Source of the DNA: Vesta saturnalis
Taxonomy: Eukaryota > Arthropoda > Insecta > Coleoptera > Lampyridae
Assembly (NCBI GenBank): GCA_036346205.1
Contig: JARFJB010000379.1
Location: 3,961,501-4,025,500, forward strand
DNA: 64,000 bases
Direction of reading: 5' to 3'
Shown here: piece after piece, positions 33,290 to 44,740 of the stretch
Layout of the letters: each line of letters starts with the position of its first letter
Position numbering within the stretch: the first letter of the stretch is position 1
Program-made: the position numbers and the translations under genes
Notes under the pieces: model-generated
What the model saw: only the letters and a program-made list of their open reading frames with translations
Database searches by the model: none
What the model was told of the DNA's origin: nothing

Positions 33290-33600
33290 GCAACACTCAA
33301 CATCATCCGGCCTATCTAATTCAAATAGCACAACGTATCTACCACTAGACGGGCAATTCTATTGGTTAGATTTGAGGTTTGCGACCAATTAAATACCAGA
33401 CTTGTAAATAAATTCTAATGTTTTAATTATTACCAGGAGAGTCAATGCAAGGCAAGCAATTAATTAGAATAATAGTAACATTATTGTCAGTAGAGTCAAG
33501 GTAAATCACTTAGCGATTGTTTTGTTCTTGAGTTTGCTTTATTGCGAATAAGTTCAAATTACACTTTTCAAGATAGGCTACTTGCGGGAATGCTACAGGG
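33290..33600. repeat. Dispersed repeat shared with 440-730
   Basis: taccactagacgggcaattc and cttgtaaataaattctaatg recur in the same order and orientation as at 476-560. Confidence 0.75.
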
Positions 33601-34172
33601 TGGTGCCGCGTGACGTGACGTTGTGTTGCATTAGGGGCGTGTTTACTTATCCGTTTTTATTACAGTAACTTTTCCACTTTTAATTAAAAAGAAAAAAATA
33701 ATGATGAAAAGGAGAGGTTGAATTGTTTAAAATTGAACAAATCAATTTAGTTTTTTTTGTAAGTTTTTGTAATTTTTTTGTTGAAAAACAGGCATTGTGA
33801 GAGTGAATGGTTATTAATGCTCTGTTACGAAGGGCAAGGGGGAAAAAATTTCTTCCTAAGTCAAATAAAACAAATAAAGAAAGATTTTGAGGTAATTATT
33901 GTGCACAAATTTTTTTCAACTGATTAAGGAATTTTATTAATTATAAAATTGTAATTAATCTGGAAAGCGTTGACTTCTTGATTTATTAAATTATAATAAT
34001 TGATCAAGGACAACTGTATTATCTAATAGGAGTTAGTATTTAGATTTTAGCGTATTACACTACAATATTATTACTTTTCCAGGCTTGTTCGTTAACAATT
34101 GATACTGGAAGGTGTTACCTTCCTGTTTGTTAATTGTAGGTGTAGATCTTTAAGATGTTGTGCCTACTACTC
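33601..34172. other. AT-rich non-coding stretch, no gene seen
   Basis: No open frame with a motif. Confidence 0.5.
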
Positions 34173-34398
34173 CATTAACGTTTTATTTAAGTTATCCAGA
34201 TTATCCTTATCTACCGCTTGGTCCGCACGGTTGAAAGTAATTTTGCCATTTAGTTCCCGAGTAGTACCCCCCTTTAATGTTGTCCGCATTTGCGGAGGCT
34301 TTGACAAGCAGGGCCTTTAGAGTATTGTCTCTAGTGTCAGCTCTGTCGTGTTTATCAGGTTGGGATCTATTTCCTCTTGTCTCGCCCTTTTAGTAGTA
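34173..34398 (-). pseudogene. LINE ORF1-like fragment, downstream duplicate
   Basis: The minus-strand sequence is nearly the same as at 34770-35003: KTLMELTT-like truncated part, RELNGKITFNRA, KGGTT, then the LKALLVKASANAD region and the EEIDPNLINT segment. A block encoding ETILIMDL is missing here. It is a duplicate of the fragment at 34720-35089, separated from it by GC-rich simple sequence. Confidence 0.6.
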
Positions 34399-34424
34399 GT
34401 ACTTGCAGATAGCTATGTTTTTCG

Positions 34425-34600
34425 CGGACACGCGAACAGGCGGACACGCAGGCACACGGCCGCGCGGACACGTGCACACGCAGACACTCAGACACACGGA
34501 CGCGCGTACTCACGGATGCGCGGACGCACGAACACGCGGCAACGCGGACACGAGAACACGCGGTCATGCGTACACGTGGACACGCGGAGTCGCCGGAGTT
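34425..34600. repeat. GC-rich degenerate CGGACACG minisatellite
   Basis: Successive variants of cggacacgcg, cacgcagaca, cacacggacgcg and gcggacacga, about 175 bp long, lie between the two copies of the LINE ORF1 fragment. All open frames through it are compositional. Confidence 0.9.
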
Positions 34601-34719
34601 CGGGGGCTCCTGTAGTTTAGCGAACGATAGTTGGCTTTTACTGTGCCGCTTACTGGTTTGTTGCTCTTAATTGGCGTTATCTTGCTTTGTGCAGCCGGGA
34701 TTATGTTATTTTGCTTTAG

Positions 34720-35089
34720 TTACGCTATAGCGGCTTTTTGCTGTATCTCACATATCATCGTGGTTAGTTCCATTAACGTTTTATTTAAGTTATCCAGATT
34801 ATCCTTATCTACCTCTTGGTCCGCACGATTGAAAGTAATTTTGCCATTTAGTTCCCGAGTAGTACCCCCCTTTAATGTTGTCCGCATTTGCGGAGGCTTT
34901 GACAAGCAGGGCCTTTAGATCCATTATGAGTATTGTCTCTAGTGTCAGCTCTGTCGTGTTTATCAGGTTGGGATCTATTTCCTCTTGTCTCGCCCTTTTA
35001 GTAGGCGGTCTTTTGACACTGACTGAGTCTTTCGTATAGGCCTGTCTCCTATTATTAAAACTGGGCCAGCCGGTCGTTTGCAGTAGCAA
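34720..35089 (-). pseudogene. Non-LTR retrotransposon ORF1-like fragment
   Basis: The minus-strand reading gives SVKRPPTKRARQEEIDPNL, then LETILIMDLKALLVKASANA, then DNIKGG followed by a TRELNGKITFNRADQEV segment after a small frame change, and LDNLNKTLMELTTMICEIQQ. The pattern of a basic region, a helical region and an N-I-K-G turn followed by an Ala/Leu-rich coiled coil resembles the start of ORF1 (gag-like, RNA-binding) in R1- or LOA-type insect LINEs. No zinc knuckles, endonuclease or reverse transcriptase follow, so only a 5' piece remains. The clade is tentative. Confidence 0.5.
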
Positions 35090-35760
35090 TATCCTGCGTC
35101 GTCGTTTTTACATTCTGTTGTGTGGGTAGGGGTGGTGATCTACCTAGCTATTTACGTGCTTTAAACACCGATTCTTCCGGTAGTGCGAAGACATCCTCGT
35201 CTTTTATTGAGTTTGCTTGTGTCTGACTTATTTTGTATAAGAAGTAAAAAAGTATAAAATAAAATAAAACTTACGCTACGGTCTATAGATGGATTAAAAG
35301 ATATTGTATAGATAAAAGTTACGGCAACTTACGCTACAGAATATGACTAGATTGAAAGATATTGCATAAGTAAAACTTACGACTATATTAAAAATATGAA
35401 GGACGAATGCCTTACTCTGTATAACGGGTTTTAGGCCCTTCTCTTTATCACAGGCTGAAAACTGAGATTTCGGGGTTTCGCTCCTACAATCTAAACAAGG
35501 TGGGAGAAAAAGCGTTAAGTGCAGTCCGCAGTGGGCCCCCTACCGGCGAGCGACCGGAGTAGGGGATAAGACCTCCTGCCCCTGATGCTGGCCCGGTGTG
35601 GTTGCTTAGCCCTACCAAGGAACTGATGTTCTGACAACCTCCGCGTTAGAGGACTTACAAACTGCCTTGGTTTGATTTCCGAGGTCACCACTAGGAGGTG
35701 TTTCCTCCACAGTACAGGTCGACTTATTGCCAGTTAACTTTTCCAATACCCTTGTTTATT
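35090..35760 (-). other. Probable 5' UTR of the minus-strand LINE fragment
   Basis: GC-richer sequence (ggtgggagaaaaagcgttaa, ggccccctaccggcgagcga, gaggtcaccactaggaggtg) lies upstream of the ORF1-like fragment on the same strand. There is no open frame of note. It is read as LINE leader by position only. Confidence 0.35.
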
Positions 35761-36455
35761 TGATCGGAGTTTGAGTTAAAGGATAAAAACAATAAAAGTA
35801 GTAAGTTCTACTGCAGACTCTTTGTCTTAGAATTTAATATATACAACCTCATTGGTTACGATATCGCCACTGCGCGGACACACAGAAGTGATCATCTACA
35901 AATAATTATTGCATACAATTTTGTCGGATTTATGGGAAATACGTGCTCAGGTGAGCTCTCTGATATGTTCTTTTCTCCAACACAATTGTGGTACGATAAT
36001 TAATCACTTGGATTAGACATAACCTCACAGGTATTTTTTCCATAAGGACACATTATTTCTTGTATTTCAAATCGCTATAGGGTAAGAGTGTAACTATATA
36101 TTTGTTTGTTAGCTCTCCTTTATTTATTTTAGGGAGGGATCATATGCTATTGTGCTTTTCGAAACAGAGCTTTTCTCGAACTCGTATTTGGTTAAATTTT
36201 ACATGGCTTAAAGTTAGTATTAATATTCTGTGATTAGCTACCTCGTTGAATGTAAGATCTCTGTTCATGCTTTCGTTTTGATTTGATATATTTAATTTTA
36301 GAGGTACGTTTTGCGTACTACGTTTTACTCATTACACACGATTAAGTTACCTATTACATAGTATGTAATACCTGGTGGTGTATAACTGAAAAACGTTTTG
36401 TCTTTGAGTTGGATCTTGTGGACAACCTAGAAGATGTCACTTGGATATTGAAAGA
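35761..36455. other. AT-rich non-coding stretch, no gene seen
   Basis: No recognisable coding sequence. Confidence 0.5.
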
Positions 36456-36457
36456 TA

Positions 36458-38009
36458 CACACATCACAAAAGTCTAGGGATATTTTTTTTTTAATAAAAA
36501 ACTATCAAGTATTTTGGTTTTTTTGAAGTGGTTTGCATATAGTAAATTAGCACAATGCTTTTAAAATATTCTAAATTAAAATTGTTAAAAAAACAAAAAA
36601 AAACAGTCTCAAAAGCTTTAATGAAGTTTATTAGCAAAAAGTCGATTTTATGTAATCACAAGAAATTGAAGTGTCATCACTTAAAATATACATTAATTAA
36701 ATTTAATAAAGAGTATTGCCTCCTCTTTGATTTAAAACGGCTCTGCATCTTCTAGGCATTGATAAAATTAAATTATCTATTGCATCTTGTGGTAACTGTT
36801 GCCAGTGTCTTACCAGGGCATCACGAAGCTGGATCTGAGTATGAATTTCGTCCAATTCACTTTCAATGCTTCTTCCCAACATGTCCCACAGTGTTCAATG
36901 ACGTTTAAGTCTGGGGACTGGGCAGGCCATGGTAAAACAGAAATGTTTTCGTTTACCAGCCACTCGGTAACAGCACCTGCAACGTGTGGGGTGGCATTAT
37001 CATGCATCAGCATGAACTCAGGTCCAACAGCACCTGCGAATGGAAGCACTATAGGCCGCAGTACCCTATTCAAATACCCATCGGCATTTAAAAATCTTTC
37101 TAGAAAAACGAGATCTGTTTTTCCGCCAATGCAGATACCACCCCACATCATTACGGTACCTCCTTTGTAAGAATGGGCCTCCTGAACACATCTGAGCCTT
37201 TCTAAGTTACCAGGTCGTCTCCACACTCTAAGTCTTCGACTGTCAGGGTGTATTCCAAACCGAGATTCATCTGTGAACAAAACTCTAGACCACTGGTCCT
37301 CTGTCCACAGAATATGCTCTGCAGCCCATTCTACTCTGCGTGCTCGATTACCATGCCGAATTGGTGGAGCTCTTATTGGACGTCGGGCATGGAGATCAGC
37401 TTCATGCGATCGATTTCTGATTGTTTGAGAACATACAGTTACATTATGAGTGGTCCGAAGCAGTGAAGTCAATTGTTTAGCCGTAGTTGTTGGACGTCGT
37501 CTAGCTTCCAATGTTAAGTAGTGATCTTGAACTGCGGTAGTAACGCGTCCACGACCTGGATGTTGTTCACTAGGATCTGCGGATGTCCTATATCTACGCC
37601 ATAATCTGCTAATAACACTTTGAGAGGTGTTTAAAGTTGCTGCAACATCCACTTGCCTTCGACCAGCTTCGAGCATACCTACAGCTCTGTTCATTTCAGC
37701 TAAATTTAAATGTCGTCGTTGTTGATTATCTTCCATAATAACAGCGCCAATAAAACTTAAATCACCCCAAAATAAACTTAAATTAACTGCAAATAATAAT
37801 TAAACGATTCTCTAACAACACTGGAATTGCTTCACTTTCAGTTGAATTAACAATAAAGCATTTGCATTTGTTTGTTTGTTTTTTAAACAATTGCTATCGC
37901 TAATCGAAAGACTAGCACTAACATACTTGATCAATGACATAGGTATTTGTTAACAAAATTCATTGAAATATATTAAAAAAAATATATCCCTAGACTTTTG
38001 TGATGTGTG
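36458..38009 (-). mobile_element. Tc1/mariner-type transposon, 1552 bp, nearly intact
   Basis: Perfect 26-bp inverted repeats begin cacacatcacaaaagtctag on each end, with a TA target duplication at 36456-36457 and 38010-38011. It carries one minus-strand transposase with a single visible frameshift. It is the best-preserved DNA transposon in the window. Confidence 0.97.
36703..37736 (-). pseudogene. Tc1-like transposase (DD34E), one frameshift
   Basis: It starts at ATG 37734-37736 (MEDNQQRRHLNLAEMNRAVG). A first helix-turn-helix contains RRQVDVAATLNTSQSVISRL, then a PGRGRVTT hook and a second DNA-binding helix set (VTVCSQTIRNRSHEADL). The catalytic domain has VLFTDESRFGIHPDSRRLRV (first Asp), a Gly-rich KGGTVMMWGGI, FMLMHDNATPHVA (second Asp) and WPAQSPDLNVIEH with the final Glu. 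Thirty-four residues separate the last two, as in Tc1. Directly after this Glu one base is missing at about 36890-36893. The correct C-terminus continues in the next frame (MPRRCRAVLNQRGGNTLY) to a stop at 36703. The full length of about 344 residues is normal for the family. All catalytic residues are present and only this one lesion is evident. Confidence 0.95.
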
Positions 38010-38011
38010 TA

Positions 38012-38912
38012 AGTTACCGACTATACATACGTTCTTGTATTATCTAGGCTTGATGCTTTATTAATTGCATACCAGAACCAACTAATCTTATAAGATTGTA
38101 TAGACATATTTTGATTGATTTGATAAACATTTAAGTGTAGTTTCATCACTTTAATTATTCACTTGTACGTTAATTTGCTTTACGTGTACTTTGAGGTCAA
38201 TGGCCACAATGCCAGCTTCTATTTCATGTGTTTAAAATTTAGATATAGTAAAACTGTACAACTGAATGCATTCAGCTCTACGGTTGGTAAGCCTTGGCCG
38301 CAGTTTGAAAACAATCTTAATAGCAACTATATGTTTTGAGTGCCATATACTGGTATAGTTTTTCTACTTCTATGGTATATGCTATGCAGTTTCTATTATT
38401 CTTAACAACACAAAAACTAATATGGGTTTGCATCTGGGTTCCTTTAATGGACTCAGTATAAAATGTAAATATATCTTTCCAAACATTCTCAAACAGGGGG
38501 TGCCAAAAATTTTATATTTCTGGATATACACATTGTCAAACCAACTATTGTACTACGCATAAACACAATCAATGTATTGCAGTGGTAACTATGGTATGCA
38601 AGGTATCTTCATTAGTGCATATGTAGCTCTAACCAACAAATTGCATTAAATATGACAGTGTGACACTTGTGTTTTTTTTTAGCCTTTTGTCATAGTTGAT
38701 AGTACATTAAACTTCAGATTTTCACTTCAGTGTTGCTAACTTATGGAAAACTAGATGCATAAACTATAGATGTAAGATATTATACGACGGTGTGCATGTG
38801 TATAAATAATGCATGTGTACCAGAAGGATATAGCTGCAGTTTATGCTGTGTCTAATAAGAAAAACCCTTAAATGTACCTTTTGAAAAAATATTTCAAAGC
38901 TTCAAGCAGGAA
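38012..38912. other. AT-rich non-coding stretch, no gene seen
   Basis: Probably part of an old LINE (see 38913-39335) but no coding motif is readable. Confidence 0.45.
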
Positions 38913-39335
38913 GTGCTTCGAAGTTTAACATTTCCGGATAAACATACATACATTGTCGTAGTAACTCAATGCATTATAAGAATAACTATATTATGTAAGG
39001 TAGTAATGATGGATTCCCAGTTAAGGTGGGATAGTCAGATACAACACCTAACTAGTGAAATAAGAAAGCTTATTTGTCTGTTTAAGTCTATTAATGGTAT
39101 GAGTGAATTCTCAAAAAAAATAATTTATCATGGAATTTGCCAGTCATTATTAACATATGGGTTATTAGTACAAGGCTCAACACCCGATTCTTACATGAAA
39201 AGATATTGTTTTGCAAACCTTTCCTTTTCTCTTCAGAAGAACTATTTAAAAAGACCAAATTATTGTCTATTCATCACCTGTATGCCACTGCATTGTTGAA
39301 ATATATGTATAAAACATACAACCAATTAAGACTTA
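38913..39335 (+). pseudogene. Non-LTR retrotransposon RT C-terminal fragment, part 1
   Basis: It encodes LRWDSQIQHLTSEIRKLICL, then IIYHGICQSLLTYGLLVQGS. After a frameshift it gives ELFKKTKLLSIHHLYATALL and KYMYKTYNQL. This is the post-catalytic tail of a LINE reverse transcriptase polyprotein. It is cut at about 39335 by an RTE-like insertion, and the same reading resumes at 41438. The clade is not resolved. Frameshifted and truncated at 5'. Confidence 0.7.
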
Positions 39336-41434
39336 ATAACAGCTTTTTTGATCATCCAATGAAATACAAATACACCTGGTACAATCCCAAGGACAGAAAT
39401 CAATGATCGATTATATAATCTCAAATAGAAACCTTAAACCAACCCAAATTCTAGATGTAAGAAATTTCAGGTCACCCAACATAGAATCGGATCACAACTT
39501 GGTCCTTTGCATACTTCGCTTGAAAGTCACATTACAGAAGAAGAAGACACCGGTTTATAACGAAAAGTTAACCATTGAGCCATTAGAACAAAGTAGTACA
39601 AGGCACCTCTATCAAAGCAGATTAGAACAAAGGAAACAGATGATAGAATTGACAATAATGCCTGGCAGAAGAAAAAAGATAACATAAATACAGTTGAATT
39701 GGAAGCCTTAGGAAAAAGAAAACATACATGCAACCCGTAATGCTAAACCTTGGTTTACAAGGTAAAAGAACTAGGAGTAATGAAAAAACAAGGTTAGATA
39801 CAGTACAGATCTACAAAGTTGAAAATACACAAAACAGAGTATATAGAGAAAAGAAACAGAGTTAATGCAAGAGTAAGGGAAGTAAAGAAAGATTACTGGC
39901 AAAATTTCACACAGAAGATGGAAAGTGATCTTTACGGCGCACAAAAGAAAATATGGAAATTGATAAGGGGACGAAAAAAGAAGTTAATGAATACAGAGAA
40001 ATTAAAGTAATAAGTAAAGAAGAGTGGACAGTGCACTTTCAGAAGCTACATAACAATGATGTTAGTGAACAAGAACTAGATACCCAAGAGCATACTGAAA
40101 GTGTGACCATAAGCGAATCACAGGTCGAACGTGCGGTAAAGAAACTTAAAAACAGAAAAAAAGTTAATCACGACAATAGTACTAATTAGCTAATTAAATG
40201 TAGAGGAAAGAACCTAGCAAGTGAAATCATAAAACTGTTTCAAAACATGATGTAAAGTACGTGTATTCCATCAGATTGGTTGAAAAGCATTACAGTACCT
40301 ATACACAAAACAGGCGAAAAAAAGGGTCCTAACAACTATCGAGGAATTACATTATTAAGCAACACATGTAAATTATCCACATGCATACTAAAAGATATCT
40401 TAAATGGCTACATAACAACATGACTTTCGGAAAAACAGGTCGACAATAGACGTGATATTTATCATAAGACAAATAAAAAAGAAAGCATTAGAATTCAATA
40501 AGCCAGCATACATGCGTTTTATTGATATGACCAAAGCTTTCAATACGGTGAAACTCAAAAATATTATAGAAAGATAAAATCCAAGAACATACCCTATAAC
40601 ATCATAAACATCATAGTAAACCTTAACAAAAACAACACAACAAAAGTAACAGTAAGCAAAGAACTTCCAGAAGAACAAGGGACTAGATATGGAGATAGCC
40701 TTGGTCCATTGCTTTTTAATATAATCATGAATGAGATAATAGAAAAGGTTAAAGCTGTTGGGAGAGGTTATACAATGGGAAGTAACAATATAAAGCTGGT
40801 AGGCTACGCAGAGACATAATAGAATACAATATGGAAGTAAATATAAACAAAACAAAAGCTCTCAATATATGTAAACAACCACTACGGTGTAAATTCTCAG
40901 TAAATGGCCAGACCATAGAACAAGTTGTGAAATTTAAGTAGCTATCTACGGCGACTTGTACACAGAAGTACTAAAACAAACGACAAAAGCAGCCTAAAAG
41001 ATGTCATACGGCGAAATGAATATATGAATGTAGAAGAAAATGTTAAAATGTATAAAACAAGCATACAACCTATTATGGCATATACAATAGAAACAAGTTC
41101 CGACACTAAACAGTTGTTGTACACCAACAAAATGAAGATCTTAAGAACAATAGCTGGAAAGACCCGATACGATAGAGTGAGATATAAGAGATATATGTAA
41201 AACTGAAGACGTAGTGAAATGGAGACGAAACAGAAAACGGAAATGGAAACAGCATGTAGATAGGATGGAAGATCAACGTATAGCAAAAATATGTATGACT
41301 CAAAAACATATAGACAAAGACTGCCAGGGAGACCTCCCAAATGCTTGCAGAATTGTTGGACATCATCCTCACAGGAACAAGACTGACCAGTTAAACAGGC
41401 CCTAGACCTGCAGAAGAAGAAATATAAACATAAG
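39336..41434 (+). pseudogene. RTE-like LINE, 5'-truncated, endonuclease-RT relic
   Basis: It begins inside the endonuclease: NSFFDHPMKYKYTWYNPKD, a change of frame, MIDYIISNRNLKPTQILDVR, and NIESDHNLVLCILRLKV, with the SDH catalytic motif. The linker and RT follow: GPNNYRGITLLS, then YMRFIDMTKAFNTVKLKNI, which contains one catalytic Asp. The box that should be YADD reads GYAET and is destroyed. The thumb or tail includes NMEVNINKTKALNIC, LRTIAGKTRYDRVRY and KRKWKQHVDRMEDQRIAKI. The element ends with an aagaagaaat-like tail near 41434. This order matches endonuclease-reverse transcriptases of RTE-type elements. Many stops and frameshifts. It is nested in another LINE. Confidence 0.85.
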
Positions 41435-41437
41435 AAC

Positions 41438-41890
41438 ATGCTATTTAATACCCCAAATCATAATTATACCAGATTTAAAATTTCACACTTGTCATATACT
41501 CTACCTACTAAAAAACAAATGGCACAAAATAACTTCACTTTCCACGTGTTCAAGATTTATAACTATTTACAATCAAAGTACAACATTAATAAGTCTAACA
41601 AGTCCTTTATGACAAAACTTAAAAAATGCTTGTTTCACGGAGTATAAGAGAGGTTCAAAATATTTGTACTGATCCAAACTTAAAGTTTAGATGTTTACTG
41701 CAGGAGTAAGCATTTTCATCGTCCAACGTATATGTATTAAAATTGATAATGTAAGTGCATTACCTTCGAATTTTACATTTATTTGTAGTTATCTCAATAG
41801 TAATAGTACTATTATAACACCAATATCGTTTTCTCCAAATAAATGGTTTATTATTATTATTATTAGAATGGAGTTCACACATGGAAATAT
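41438..41890 (+). pseudogene. Non-LTR retrotransposon RT C-terminal fragment, part 2, with 3' tail
   Basis: Directly after the nested RTE-like element the reading continues: YTRFKISHLSYTLPTKKQMA, then NFTFHVFKIYNYLQSKYNIN and a stop at 41647. Downstream about 220 bp of 3' UTR end at ccaaataaatggtttattat followed by a short (TTA)n run at 41850-41866. That is the usual 3' microsatellite tail of such LINEs. Confidence 0.65.
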
Positions 41891-41964
41891 TGAATATTTC
41901 TATAAATAGTATAATGATTACTATGACAATGTATGCATGTTTATCCAAATGCCAAATTTTGAAG

Positions 41965-44740
41965 TAGGGGAGACCAGGGTTACTGCGGACAGTTTTTTTT
42001 AAACATATGAAACATAACTTATTCGTGCATTGAAAAGAACCAAACTTATATATGATGATAACTGGTATATTAGACAACTTTTTGTTGTTTATAGTGAATT
42101 AATTTGCAACAATTTTAAAATTAATCAATATTTTACCAATATATGATGTTTGTCCACTCTAACCCCATCATGGGGTCAGAGTGGACAATGAGACAACGGC
42201 ACTGGGGCTAAAGTGGACACAAAGATCATGTCGACTGAATCAATATTTTATTACTTAACACACGTTATATCCATCAAAATCTACAGCAAAATGAAAAAGT
42301 CTGCCTTGTCTCTTGGTAACTGAAGCTATTGGTGACGCTAATATTGAAACAATATCCTTTTGTTCTACTTCAGATATATCTGGCACATCAGGAACACTGA
42401 AATTTTTCACCTTTTTTTTTTTAGAAAATTTATAGTGAACTCATTTCTCTGAAATGCCTCTTCCTCACGGCCCATGTAGTACTTAAAGGTTTTCTTTGTA
42501 GCAAAACGTACTAGTATAAATGATCCAACGGAAACCTCCTCATCGGCGGTTAATTGTCCAATGGTGTTGAAAGGAACTTCGTCTTCATCTTCAACCAAAC
42601 CTTCATCTTCGGAATCAAAAATAATGTCTGTATCCGACTCACTGTCTGAAACTTCAATTTTGGCCCTTTTCGTTTGTTTACAGAAAAGTACTTTTTTTAC
42701 AACTTTGGCAGCTTGCAATTTGGCGGCACTCTCAGCTTTGACTTTATCTCGGGGTTCTAGTTCTTCCTTAACAGGAGTGCTTGTGTAGATTGTAGATTTC
42801 CTTTATTTCCGCGAATATTTAGTTCTCGGGGCTTTTTGTAATGGTCGCCAATCTTCTGGTACAATTATACTTTTGGTTGCTTCAGCTGCTTTTTTTTTCG
42901 TCAAATTCCGTAAAAGATGTTTGACTAAATTGTCGCTGCTGTCTGGGAAACAAAGTAGGGCCTGGTATTGTAGCTAATGTTTGATCCACATGATCTTCTG
43001 CAGAATGTTGGCTGGAGAAGGAAACTTCTTGCTGTTCTTCAAGAGCAATTGGCAGCTGTGGCACTGTACATGAAGATGGTTCATTGGTCGTTTCCCACGC
43101 AGGGGAGGAGGCTGATCTGTTACTTACGATGGCTGGAACATGTCTTGGTCCAGTGCTAGACGATCCAATGGCCACAATCCAGGTGTGGAAAACCCAGACA
43201 AAGTATTTTTTGCAGTAAAAGCAGACAAATACGCTTTACCGCTCAATGCAGCAATATAATCAACAGTGATTGGCCTGCCAGGATATGTTCGCACCTAGTC
43301 ACTCATAGCCACTTTAATATATCCTTTAAAGGGGCCAAATACTGCCACATCCAGTGGCTGCATACGCTGCGAACAATGGGGTGGGAATGATAGCAAGCTG
43401 ATTCCGGATTCTCTAGCAAAATTTATTTCTTTGACACTCACATGACTCGAATGGTTGTCCATCAATACCAATAAGCGGCGATTGATTGACCACGAAAAAT
43501 ATTCTTTACTATGTTGCAGAACCTTCAAAAATAGATCTTTGGTCATATACCCTAACTTGTCTTTCATGTGCACATGAGGTAAAATGAAAACAGGTGGGAC
43601 TGCTACTCCTGAAGCAGATATAAGGGCGCAGAGCGACACATTTTTACCTCTTTCTTGGGAAGCGACAGTGCCAACTGCGGGAATACCAGTCTCATCAAGG
43701 TTTATGATTCTATCTAAGATTTGCACATAATTATCAAGAAAATTAGCAAAATGCGGCATCACGAGCCAAACTTGTATTTTGCGGTCAACTACATGATAAT
43801 TCTGGATGTCGTTTTATGAATCCGAGGATCCAGTCCTCGGTTGCCATTTTATTCACATTCCAAACATTTGAATAGTTTGTTTTTTGTAGAGTTGTGGCAT
43901 ATTAGAAGGCCAGCTCACGACTTTGTGTGTATGTCAATCCATAATGTAAATTTGATACTTTTATAAAATACGTAACAAGTAAATTTTCTTCTGCATCACT
44001 AAATATTTGTCTTACTCGGCATTTGTTCCCTCCAGGGTTGGCAGTTGTTATGTAGGTATCTGCATCTCCGGATTGACCAGAGTCGTGTGAATTAGAAATG
44101 TTTGGGAACCGGTCATATTCGTTTTTGCCATTTTGACACAAGCATAGACTTTTTGAGCCAATATTTTTCCGCCGTCCTCCTCATGTTGGTCCCTTTAATT
44201 ACTTCCGCAAGAGCTATTGCCACTGTGCCTTCGTCTATCAAAGCTCGATTAGTTTTGCGAATATAGGTACGCACCAATAATTAAATCAAGTTAATTGTTA
44301 CAAAACCTTCTATGTTCAGATTTAACAAGGAGACTGTTAACCAGCTTAAAAATATGGTGGGATTAGTGTGGACACTGTCCATACTAGCCCCATGTGATAG
44401 GTCCACACTAACCGCAAGATCACGTTTTGCGTTTAAATTCCAATATTTTTATTGCAGTGTTAGATGAACGTTTAACAGTTTGCCTATTCATTATGCAAAT
44501 ATAAGTGATTAAAAACCAGCCAGAACCGATTTGAAAACAATGACTTAACTTGAAAACTCAACAACAAATTTACTCGTGAAAATATAACCAACAAATGTTA
44601 GTGATCGCATAAACGTTAGTAATTCCGAAATCAGCTCGCAAAACACCTACTTGGCAGATCGAAAGACTATTAACTGTTTTCAAATGAACTAACAACGTTG
44701 TCCACTATAGCCCCATGCTCAAACTAGCTCTGAAATTTTT
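41965..44740 (-). mobile_element. Pogo-like DNA transposon, degraded
   Basis: The outer ends are imperfect inverted repeats: left cagggttactgcggacagt, right reverse complement tggggctatagtggacaac. Copies of a related subterminal motif, GGGGCTA..GTGGACA, occur inside both ends: a 37-bp palindrome at 42151-42187, one at 42202, and at 44378-44420. The interior is one minus-strand transposase relic. Ends are approximate. Confidence 0.7.
42407..44265 (-). pseudogene. Pogo-like transposase pseudogene (DD35D)
   Basis: On the minus strand the N-terminus includes a pipsqueak-type helix-turn-helix, partly off frame (VAIALAEVIKGTNMRRTAEK). An acidic stretch and FSDAEENLLVTYFIK follow, typical of the second DNA-binding domain. 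The catalytic part is open from 43762: IINLDETGIPAVG (first Asp), LLVLMDNHSSHVSVKE (second Asp) and CSQRMQPLDVAVFGPFKGY (third Asp), 35 residues between the last two. The C-terminal portion includes an acidic Ser/Asp-rich region (VSDSESDTDIIFDSEDEGL) and KYYMGREEEAFQRNEF. The frame is broken at least at about 43900, 43770, 43290 and 42880. The catalytic triad is intact in the open segment. The family is usually nuclear and cut-and-paste with TA targets. Confidence 0.82.

Noticed and set aside
34348..34620. Arg/Thr/His-rich open frames in several frames at once
   Set aside because: Compositional effect of the GC-rich CGGACACG minisatellite.
36555..36755. 66-residue Lys-rich plus-strand frame
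   Set aside because: It overlaps the antisense C-terminus and UTR of the Tc1 transposase and has AT-driven composition.
40400..41439. Minus-strand hydrophobic frames of 88-165 residues, membrane-protein-like
   Set aside because: They are antisense shadows of the plus-strand RTE-like LINE. The A-rich sense strand gives a T-rich, Phe/Leu/Ser/Tyr-rich antisense translation.
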